DNA of 64,000 bases from Petrolisthes cinctipes (lineage: Eukaryota; Arthropoda; Malacostraca; Decapoda; Porcellanidae): the NCBI GenBank assembly GCA_033782935.1, contig JAWQEG010001436.1:20001-84000 (forward strand), given 5' to 3'. The stretch's first letter is position 1. Every line of letters starts with the position of its first letter. The position numbers were made by a program, and so were the translations under genes. Below, one piece after another: positions 54,149 through 64,000 of this stretch. The notes under the pieces are model-generated. The model ran no database searches, was not told where the DNA came from, and saw nothing but the letters and a program-made list of their open reading frames with translations.

Positions 54149-55905
54149 TTTTTTTTCTAAATCCAAAAAGATGAGGACTAAAGGCTATGAGCCTGTTTAT
54201 TGTCCTCATCTGCGTACTACATAATGAGAGTGGTCCAAAATCATGTCCAATTTCGTTCGAGATGTTTAGACACATTGCGTTTGAAGGAACATAAGTAAGG
54301 TGGAAAGATGGATGAAGGTGGTGTGTTCCAAAGTTAACCAGTTATGTATATGAAAGATTGAGAGTACAGGTTAACTCTTGCATTAGGGAGTTGGACAGAA
54401 AAGGGGTGAAAACAAGAAGCTTAGTGAGTGTTGCATGCTCTCCTGAGAGGAGGAAGCATACATTGAGAGAGTTCAGAAGAGCAATGTCCAGTGTAATAGT
54501 GATAGAAGAGAGAAAATTATCCAACATTTCAGCAAAGAGAGAGAGGTGGTAGCGAATCAGTAAGAGGAGGAGAGTTGATTAGACGAAAGGCCTTTGATTC
54601 CACCTTGTCCAGGAGTGTTATGAAGGTTGAGCCACCCCGCACATGAGACCCATACTCCATACAGGGGTGGATGAGACCCCTGTACAGAGACAGCAACTGT
54701 GTGGGGGTGAAGTATTCACGGAATCTGCGCAGCATGCCCAACTTCTTTGAGGCGGTTTTAGCTAGAGAGGTAATATGATCTCTCCAAGAGAGATTGTGAG
54801 AGAAAGAGACTCCAAGAATATTAAGAGAGGGAGAAAGATCAAGTTGTATGTCGTTGAAGGAGAGGGGATAGTCATCAGGAAGATTAGTACGAATTGAAAG
54901 ATAAAGGAACTGTGTTTTAGAGGCATTGAAAACCACAATGTTCTCTCTGCCCCAGTTGGAGATGAGGGAAAGATCAGAAGTCAGGCATGCTACTGCATCA
55001 TCACGTGATGTGGAGAGTATTTGCTGGGATGGGCGGTTGTCAAACTGATGGAGTAGTGTAGAGTGGAATTATTGGTATAGGAGTGGATAAGGGAAGAGGT
55101 ATAGGTAAGGTCATTAATGAAAAGAAGAAAAAAGGGTGAGTGATAGAAGAGAACCCTGAGGAACACCACTATTAATAGACTTAGAGGAAGAACAGTGACC
55201 ATTTACAACAGCAGCTATAGACCGGCCAAAAAGGAAATCAGAGATAAAGGTGCAGAGAGAGGGATAGAAACCGAATGAGGGCAGTTTGGAAATTAAAGCA
55301 TTGTGCCAGACTCTATCAAAAGCTTTGGATATGTCAAGGGCAACAGTAAAAGTTTCACCAAAGTTCCGAAAAGAGGATGACCATGAATCAGAAAGGAGGG
55401 GTAGAAGATCGCCAGTAGAGCATCCCTGATGGAAACCATACTGACGACCTAAAAGAAGATCATGGCGAGTAAGGTGCTTATGAAGTTTGGAGTTAAGAAT
55501 AGATTCGAAGACTTTAGGTAAACATGAGGTCAAAGCAATGGGGTGATAGTTAGAGGGTTGGGAACGGTCACCTTTCTTTGGAACAGGTTGGATAAAAGCA
55601 AACTTCGTACAAGAAGGAAAAGTGTTAGATGATAGACATAGATGGAACAGTTTGTTTAAGCAGGGTGTCAGCACGGAAGCACAGTTCTTGAGAACAACAG
55701 GAGGAATCCCATCAGGCCCTTACGCCTTCCGAATGTTCAGGCCAGAGAGGGCAGAAAATACTTCCTTTGAAGAGATTCTGATGACAGGCATAAGTAAGTC
55801 AGAGGGGGGCGGAGTTGGAGGAACAAAGCCGGAATTGTCCAGAGTGGAGTTAATTAAAGGCAAATATTTGAAAGAAGGGTTCAGTTACTAGGAAAAGGAG
55901 GGAGA
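54149..55905 (-). mobile_element. Jockey-like LINE, 5'-truncated, degenerate
   Basis: Minus strand from 55905: ISSKEVFSALSGLNIRKA, stop, GPDGIPPVVLKNCASVL, then FIQPVPKKGDRSQPSNYHP, LDISKAFDRVWHNALISKL and NSGVPQGS. The YADD box reads YTNN, so the RT is dead. It continues NASKTQFLYLSI, LGVSFSHNLSWRDHI, LYRGLIHPCMEYGSHVRGG. The C-terminal part (FSLFYHYYTGHCSSELSQC, LWNTPPSSIFPP) has stops and ends TGA at 54241. A 90 bp 3' UTR with AATAAA ends in poly(A) near 54150. The same 3' end is in the M4 loop at 38265. Boundaries come from comparison with the empty duplicate at 56560. Confidence 0.86.
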
Positions 55906-56060
55906 GTAATCATTACTATAACATCCATAACTCTTAAAGGTTGTGTCCGTACACCTTTCATGATTATAATTTTGTCGTTGCTCTATTTTGTCATGATAGA
56001 CAATTGTAATATTGCAAGTGTGACCTGCTGCACCCATCTCGATTCATACCTGGGAGAAAG
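55906..56060 (+). repeat. Duplicated unit, copy 1 right part
   Basis: AGTAATCATTACTATAACAT then TTGTGTCCGTACACCTTT match 56575-56700. Together with 53840-54148 it makes the interrupted copy. Confidence 0.7.
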
Positions 56061-56264
56061 CGGGAGGCCGGTGGTTGTACTCCCAAGAGTGGATTAAGCT
56101 GTGTCAGGGGACTAGATTAACTTACCCGTCAGACTGTGGCTTGTCTGGGGCCGGGGAAAGTACAAAGGAGCAAGGAGTGGCGTACCTGCACATGGAATAT
56201 ACAAAGGAAAACGGAGTGGTGCATATGGCGCCACTACAACATCACTACAGGCAATACTCCTAAA

Positions 56265-56720
56265 AAAGGAACTAGGTTGGAGTGGAAAAGCTTCAACTGT
56301 GATCGAGTATTATTATTGGAGAATGATAGAATTATTACAGTAAGCACCTGAAGTTATATATCAACAAAGCCGATTGTCATCTTATTAAATTAAGCTCTGG
56401 TTTCGAAATCCAAATTTAATGCTACATTTTAAGGGAGTTGCTTTAATATGGAAAATGAATATAAACTTTATGTAAAAATACAATTCACATACCAGCAATT
56501 ACTGATGATTTAATTATTGTTATATTTGTGAGTCATACAATATTTCTCACCCTGCTGGTTACTGATAATGATAAGGTAGTAATCATTACCATAACATCTA
56601 TAACCACTAAAAGTCGTGTCTGTGCACCTTTTATTATGATAATTTTGTTGTTATTATGATTATAATTTTGTCATCGCTCTGTTTTATCATAGAAGATAAT
56701 CGTAGCATTACAAGTGAGAG
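56265..56720 (+). repeat. Duplicated unit, copy 2 (uninterrupted)
   Basis: Same blocks as copy 1 with no LINE. The site equivalent to the insertion is near 56550-56575 (TTCTCACCCTGCTGGTTACT). Confidence 0.7.
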
Positions 56721-57280
56721 TCATCTGAGGATGAATTATTACTGTTATATATCTTATCATTATCGCAGCGTGAGCGTTCATACAAGGCTATACCAGTTGA
56801 ACACACATTCATCCAGCTTTCTTCCCTCGTATAGTGAAGTATTAGGTGTCTTCTAATTAGGGAAGGTAAAGGAATGACGTTCACTTCAAAATATGATATG
56901 CATGACTGTGTTTAACTTAGTGGATGAGTTTGAGCTACTTGAAGTAAATGAAGAGGAAGAGGAAAGACTAAACTGGACCTGCAAGACACTAATACGATAA
57001 GGAAAGATATAAAGAGTAGGAACAGCATGTATGGAGAAAATAAAAGGAAAGAAAAGACAATTGAAGAATCTAATGGGAATGGATTGAATCTACAAGGGAT
57101 GCCAAACCTTTTAAAGTATGTTATTATAGTTATAATATTATCATATTATAAAATTTAGTTACCACCACCTATGTACTACGACAAGTAAAGCTAATTTTGC
57201 TACTCGGCAGAAGTCGAGTTATTTTCAGATTAATTACTTTGTGATACTGGCTACCAGATGATAGTGTTTTGTAGTAGAGG
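56721..57280. other. No gene seen
   Basis: AT-rich unique-looking sequence with no domain, splice pair or element ends recognised. Confidence 0.35.
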
Positions 57281-57284
57281 ATTT

Positions 57285-57452
57285 TAAGGGGATAGTACAT
57301 TGTTGGTAAATCTGGAGTAACTGATTCTTTCAAACCACTTCAAGCAACAGGCTACTAATATTTTTGTTTAATCTGGTCCTGCTTTTTGGCATGCGGTGGA
57401 GGAATCGAGGTGCTCTAATATACCAAATGTATACTATCCCCTTAATTACCTA
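57285..57452. mobile_element. M5 palindromic MITE copy
   Basis: Ends AAGGGGATAGTACATTGTTG and TATACTATCCCCTTAATTA; inner TAAATCTGGAGTAACTGATT and GGCATGCGGTGGAGGAATCG. Confidence 0.72.
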
Positions 57453-58200
57453 ATGATCACTCTGTCTCTTTTCCTCCAACATGTCCTCGCTAACTCCATA
57501 CGGCTTCTCAACCCCCTGCCCTTCCCCCCTCCCAGCACTCTTTCTTTACTCCTCCATTCTCCAACCTCACTCTCACCACTACCTGGACCGTGACTCTCAC
57601 CATCTTCATCATCATTTTGCGTATTTTCGATAACGATCAATCCAATATTATGAAAACAGGACTTGAAAAGAAATTATGTTATATTCAGTATACAAATTCA
57701 GCCCATGCAATGTGGCAGGACTAATTATTACTTTTAATAAAATCATCCGAGATTAATGTCTTTCAGAAGCCAGAGTTAGTGAACCAATCACCACTGTCGA
57801 AATGAGCAGTGTCCGAAATACAGAGTCACTCACTCTTCTCAATTCAACCACTCTTTCCATCTCACTCAGTAGTGAGTAGTTCACATCATGATCACACGTG
57901 GTGTTTTTTTTTGGGTGGCTTAACTCTGGCAACGCTAAGTGGTACACGCGGATGCGGAGCCAACTGTACAACAGGAGACAGCTAAAGGTATGTAGGCTAC
58001 AGTACTTCAATATCTTTTATCATTTATTCATGTAGGTTTAGTGGCTTACACGATATTAGTTGTCAGGCTCAAACAAGCCGGTGCTTTATTCACTCACGCA
58101 TATACGAATACAGGCATACAAAACCACTCACACATACATAAAATATGCACGCACATTGCTGCTCACATCACTAAAGATCCTGCTGTCATTGTATTTAGCA

Positions 58201-58484
58201 CACATACATACACACTCATTTGGATGATTCTGTTATTGTATTTCGTGTTAGCACACAGACATTTGGATGTTTCTGTTATTGTATCTCGTATTAGAACACT
58301 CGTATTATCACACACACATTTGGATGTTTCTGTAATCGTATCTCGTATTAGCACACACACACACTAGAATTGTATCTGCACAGTGTGCACACAAACATTT
58401 GGATGTTTATGTTATTGTATCTCTTATTAGCACACACACATTTGGATGTTTCTGTTATTGTATCTCGTATTAGCACACACACAC
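58201..58484 (+). repeat. Minisatellite 'CACATTTGGATGTTTCTGTT'
   Basis: Five copies of a 50-60 bp unit: ACATTTGGATGTTTCTGTTA, TTGTATCTCGTATTAGCACA, plus CA repeats. Confidence 0.9.
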
Positions 58485-58508
58485 TAGAATATTTATCAAT
58501 CTATACCC

Positions 58509-58714
58509 AGTAAGGGGGTATTGCCTGTCGTGATGTGGGCAATACTTTAAGGGCTTTGGCGCCCTTTTGGCCCCAACCATTCCCTTTCAGTTCTGTACCT
58601 GTTTCACTTTTCTTTCTATTTCCTTTCTGCTTGCTGTCTCACCTCTCTATAACCTTCTTCTGGCGCTATGTGACCTTGGCGGCGTCAAATGCCAATCAAT
58701 CAATTATCAATCCA
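58509..58714 (+). mobile_element. SINE-like element, fourth copy
   Basis: Head AAGGGGGTATTGCCTGTCGT, body GGGCAATACTTTAAGGGCTT, tail GGCGCTATGTGACCTTGGC and AATCAATCAATT. More diverged than the 17 kb copy. Confidence 0.75.
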
Positions 58715-59329
58715 TCCACCTAACCGACCAGAGTGAATGGCTTACTCTAATGAAACCCTCCTCTGTTATCACTTGACAAACTTTGATAAAATAACTTGAT
58801 AACAAAACACTGAAACTCGTCATTACTAAGCGATTCCCCAGGGGCTGATTAACAAATTATTATAGTAGTAGTTATAGGGCCGATTCCACAGAAGCATTGG
58901 TTTGTTATGATCCTCCCCAACCAACCACACTTGTCAGTCTTAATTATATCCAACAAACTCAGAATCCATATCCAAGAAATCTGTCAGGTAATTCCATTAT
59001 TACCATAGTTTCATACTGGAGTCGTCAAATTCATCAATAAGTCTCGCTCCAACCTTTGTGGAGAAAGAACGTTCTCCTGACGCTCTGCCTGCATTGTTAT
59101 TTGTGTTATTTCTGCATTCTTGTTTGGGTGTTGTGGTTTCTGTGGTGTTCTAGGTGTTGTTTGTCTGTTCTATCGCGTTTTGTTGGTGTGGTTTGTTTGT
59201 TTTGTTGTGGTTCTGTGTGTGTTTGTGTGTTCAGTTGTTCGCTTCCCATCTAGATTTCTTGCCTAGTATCCAAATGAAAATTATCAGTATTCCAGTACGG
59301 GGGTGAACAATGGACAGTTTCTTTATTTA

Positions 59330-59780
59330 GTAGATGAAATGCAATAAAATGCAACAGATATTCTAATAAATAATTGTTTGTAATTTCTTTTCAACTACTC
59401 ACCCTCATTTGTCTTCCCCCTCACCATCATCTTCACTCTCCATTATCAACCTAATGTAGGATGTACTTTTTTAAACTATTGCTGATTCGATACCATATCA
59501 ACGGTGTATCCTAATATATACCGTCGCATTCATACCTCGTGACACTCTAGTATCCTCTACGCCATCATTTGTTTTCCCCTCCCACCAGCCACACGATGGG
59601 CCCATGGCTTCTATTTCTTTACCTTCCCACATACCTTCCCTCCTCACCCACTCACATCCCTCCCTCCCTCCACCTGCAACTGATACCAGATCCGCTGAGT
59701 CCGAAACCAAGTCACTGGTGGAAGAGGGGTTGTCGTTTGATCTGTCCGGAGCTGTACTCCTACTTTCTACCTCGTTTTAC
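59330..59780 (+). repeat. Dispersed repeat shared with 19380-20250
   Basis: AACAGATATTCTAAT, TTTTCAACTACTCACC, GATTCGATACC and GATCTGTCCGGAGCTGTACT occur in the same order as near 19410-20230. This copy lacks the hAT MITE and so shows the empty site. Confidence 0.65.
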
Positions 59781-59799
59781 AGGGTCTTCCAGGCCTAGG

Positions 59800-60409
<610 letters not shown>

Positions 60410-60419
60410 ATATTAGTTT

Positions 60420-61550
60420 TCCTATTTAGAGAAGGTGGGAGGCATGGGCGTGAAGGTGGCTCCCACCACCACTTTCCTATAAAGGCGGGTTAAGGTGATG
60501 AACGAAGTGAGGCCAATCAATTGATCAATATGAGTAATTCTAGAGGCATTTTAAAACCATATCTAGAGCTATTGTGTGTGTGTGTGTATGTAATGGAGGC
60601 TGGGACTAGGCAGGGAAGCAGAAATTAGGATATGATTGCAAGCAACATAGCTGGCAACAGTTACCAAGGAAGCTTGAGCCAGTTGGTGATGAAGGAGAAG
60701 CATAGAGTTATAAACATAGAGCATGTGACAGCCCTCTTCGAAATTAGGATTGGCAAATAAAATATGGTTTTCACTCATCTACAGTCATCTACTATGGTAT
60801 ATAATGTAATGCTACAAAAATGTACCCATGTGTTCTTGTTTCTTTAGGTTTAAGTAGGTTTATATATTATATGTATATGTAGGGTTTTGTGTCTTTCGGG
60901 TTAAGTAGGTTAAGATATTATAAGTATATTGTAAGGGTAAGGTAAAATTCTAAATTATACTTAAGTTCCCTGTGCGAGTGTGAAATCCCAACACACGTCC
61001 GAATTCTTTCCCTCCCATATATAGCCTAGATACGTGATACAAATCACTTAATTCGTTCCTGTATGTTAACATCCCTGTAAAATTATGGTAAAATTTTAAT
61101 CATCGTCGTCTCTTGATCGAGTGTCGATAACTAATTACAGTTTGCGATTGGAAATTAAATATTAAGCAAATGAAGTTAAAACCCTTTGTATCACCGATGC
61201 ATGTTTCGAGACGCAGTGAATGTGTAGACCTGCGGTGAGGGACTCCAATATTCCCCACGGTCCTTTTTTCGTGCCCTTCACTCCATCTCAACAGGTTGGT
61301 GGTTAGTAGCTCGTGCAACCCGCAATACAGTGGAAATTAATCCCCTTTTTCTTTCCGAGTTTTGAATCGGTAAGTGTCCCTGGAAATATCACTATGTTAA
61401 TAATATTAGTTGGTAATTATCTATTCTATTATGATGTTTTAAGCTTTTATATCTACTAATTTATACCAATCTAAGACACTTTTTCTCTATGGCATTTTCT
61501 TCTGAAATGCCCCATTTCCAAGATAGGGCATATTCAGATTGAAAATAGCC
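60420..61550. other. No gene seen; short TTAAGTAGGTT repeats
   Basis: TTAAGTAGGTTTATATATTA and TTAAGTAGGTTAAGATATTA near 60850-60920 form a short direct repeat. No coding evidence. Confidence 0.4.
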
Positions 61551-61556
61551 TGATCT

Positions 61557-61690
61557 TACCTAACCTAACCTAGACCGCAGCAGACTACCGAGATCTAACC
61601 TGGGCAAACTACCGGGAAATAACCGTTGTAAAGTACCAGGACCTTACCGGGGCAAATTACTGGGACCTAGCCGGTTCTGGTAACACTGCT
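61557..61690. repeat. CCTAA repeats and a decayed ~25 bp tandem repeat
   Basis: CCTAACCTAACCTAG is the arthropod telomere motif. It is followed by four diverged AAACTACCGGGACCTAACC-like units. Confidence 0.55.
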
Positions 61691-62395
61691 ACAAAACGGC
61701 AATAGTCTAGATAAATACCTATTAGTTTTCTCATTCGTGCGCTTCACTCCATTTCGACAGGTCTGAGAATCTGAGTAAGCCAAACCAGCCACGTGATCCA
61801 TACACACACACACATACAATCACCCCCCCCCCCTATTTCGCTAATTAGCTGGTTAATTAAGGTGGTAGATTGTTAATATGTCGTTTCCCACTTTGACTAT
61901 CGCTCGCTTGCATTGAGGTGGTGTTTCCTCAAGTGACTGTCCCGTGCTGTATTTTGTTAGGTTTGAAGCATTTAACTATTTATGTGTGTAACTATCTGTG
62001 TGCAGGAATATTAACAAATGCAGTGCTGTACAGTTAGGTGGAGTGAGCAAGGTAGCTCCTCCCTGTAGGTTATTGTACAATCAGGACAGCATTGAACCTG
62101 CTTTGAGGCCAATAAATTAAAATTCGTGGTTGTGTAAACAGTCGTAGTGGTTTATTTCTCCAGGAGTAGTGTGTTTACATCGTGATATAACCAGACAAAG
62201 TAACCCACATGGAGGTGAGTAAGAAAGTAAGCCCCAAAGTCTCCGATAACGAAAATGTCTCGACTTATAACCTCCTTAAGCTACCATTAGCACTAATACA
62301 GGAGGATTTCCAAGTGCAGATATCATAGTAAGATTTACTATGGTGTCATAACAGTGGGATATACAGAAGAAATGGTCGAATTACAATACAATGTA

Positions 62396-63402
62396 CACTC
62401 GCGCACCACAATCTCTAGCCCACCTGAGTTTGGGGCGGCGATATGGCTCGGATCCATTCTGTACGACAGCCCACTGAAACTATCACAAGGCCAGACCCGC
62501 ACCAACAGAAATGCTTCGAAAAATTGAAAGGGGTCTGACTCACTGTGTCATGCAAACCTTATATACAACTCTTTCTGAGGTTATACTATACAATAGTATT
62601 TTGGCTGCAAAAATCAATATATTTCTTTACTGCATTTCATTTCCTCAAATATTTGCATGAAAGAGGGACACAAAAGAATATACCAATAAGCTTTCAAGAC
62701 TTACAATTAAAACGAAGCACTTCCATACCACCCAGTGAACACACAGGTATTCAGTGTGTGTGTGTGTGTGTGTGTGTAGCCTACTGTAACATCAAGATTC
62801 TTCCTCAGAAATTAATTAATTAATGTATTAATCTTATGTATTTTGTATAATTATCTAGAAAGATTTTTTTTTTGTTTAAAGATCATTTTGTTGATAGTGA
62901 ATCGTCCTGAAGCTCAGTGTTTTCCTCAAACTCATTGTTCATTTTTTCAGTCATTCTGCCGTGTGTGATCTGATTAAAATGGCGTTGCTTTTCAGATATC
63001 ATTTATTACTTCACATTAAATAAAAAAATTATATCAATATGCAGTCATTAGAGTCCCCTATGTATCCATGCTTTGGCTGATTAACATTAACAAAAGTAAG
63101 GTGAGATTAACATGAAAATGAACATGAAGAATATTGCGTGTGTGACCCCGAAACACCAGCAGTGTGTCTCCTCTCCGTATGAAAAGATGGAATTATTGTA
63201 AGATAATATTGAGAACGTATAAAATGTCAGTTGATTAATGTGTAGGAAATTGTTGTTTGTTATAGCCCTATACTGTATATGGTATGTTTTAAATTGTGTT
63301 TGGTCATCCTTACATTATTGGTCACTATGTTGCGGTGGAACCATCATTATTTTTAGCCACTGTGCTTAGACGGCAACATAGGTGAACAGATATTGCCTGA
63401 TG

Positions 63403-63449
<47 letters not shown>

Positions 63450-63809
63450 ATAGACACACGCTCGCGTGCGTCGAATAAACCTCTGAGTTCACTTGCTAAT
63501 TTGAAGTGTGTTGTTTAGTTACTGATTTCATGAATCCTCTGGCAATATTCTTTCGTGTGCTAGGTCATTATAAATTATGGGGATAGTATATTGCAATAAT
63601 TATATACATAAATGTCATTCATACAGCCAAAATATGATTGCGTAACCTTAAAAAACAATTAATTATACATGTCAAACAGGGAGTCAAGCTTGTATCGGTT
63701 CGAAACGTATGTTCGTGCTTAATCGTTTGAGTGGGCTGTCGTCCAGAAAGCATCCGAGCCATATCTCCGGCCCAAACTCAGGTGGGCTAGAGACTGTGGT
63801 GTGAGAGTG
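62396..63809. mobile_element. 1.4 kb non-autonomous element, family M4 ends
   Basis: TA-flanked. Left CACTCGCGCACCACAATCTC then CTAGCCCACCTGAG; right CTCAGGTGGGCTAGAGACTG with ...GAGAGTG. Inverted ends of about 85 bp include CGATATGGCTCGGAT. No transposase is visible inside; it contains (GT)n and (CT)n runs. Confidence 0.78.
63405..63446. repeat. (CT)n microsatellite
   Basis: About 42 bp of CT inside the M4 element. Confidence 0.95.
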
Positions 63810-64000
63810 TACCTTATCTCTGTTATTGTAAGTATTTTATATTCACATTGTTCAGTAGTGGTTACACGAAACTTACATTTTAAAGTAAAGAGATTTTCAC
63901 ATTTCAAATAATGATATTGCTTTCAGGACGTCTCCGTGGCGAAAGAAATGCCGCTCTGAGCTGCGTGGAAATGCCGCAACCACGGGAAAAAGGAATGCAA

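Overview
This window is animal nuclear DNA, most likely from an arthropod and plausibly a decapod crustacean. Genes are split by GT-AG introns and most of the sequence is transposable elements. Dinucleotide and trinucleotide repeats are long, and short interstitial TTAGG/CCTAA runs (the arthropod telomere motif) occur near 40.9 kb and 61.56 kb. No bacterial operons, CRISPR arrays, rRNA or tRNA genes were seen. The taxon is an inference from repeat style.

Two host-like genes can be assembled by hand. Gene A (+, 6140-12550) has four coding exons with compatible phases. It encodes a 201-residue secreted protein with a signal peptide, an acidic spacer, a short cationic amphipathic segment and an eight-cysteine C-terminal module. 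Gene B (-, 47309 down to 40569, 3' end not found) has three visible exons. It encodes a secreted protein with a possible fasciclin-like (FAS1) fold. Their large introns are filled with LINEs and MITEs.

Layout. 0-5 kb: CRE-like repeat, a 5'-truncated RNase H LINE and a chain of palindromic TA-target MITEs. 6-12.8 kb: gene A, whose second intron holds chimeric MITEs and a minus-strand jockey-like LINE with a 2A-like motif. 13-16.2 kb: an intact, intron-containing Tc1-like transposase. 16.9-19.5 kb: a large inverted repeat (arms about 600 bp) carrying a SINE with target-site duplications. 19.6-27.7 kb: a hAT MITE, a gypsy integrase/LTR end, an errantivirus-like env remnant and a DIRS element. 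28-31 kb: minisatellites and LINE 3' ends. 31.05-34.39 kb: a Tc1-like transposon with about 266 bp inverted repeats and a second intron-containing transposase. 38-40.2 kb: MITEs. 40.5-47.3 kb: gene B with an APE/RT LINE in its intron. 48-53.4 kb: a MITE and a complete gypsy-type LTR element lacking RT/RNase H. 53.8-56.7 kb: a duplicated unit, one copy interrupted by a jockey-like LINE. 57-64 kb: MITEs, a SINE, minisatellites and a 1.4 kb TIR element.

The elements interact. SINE tails resemble a resident LINE's tail, MITEs share ends with longer Tc1-like elements, and MITEs repeatedly inserted into each other's TA duplications. Almost all element proteins are broken; the 14783-16152 transposase is the clear exception.
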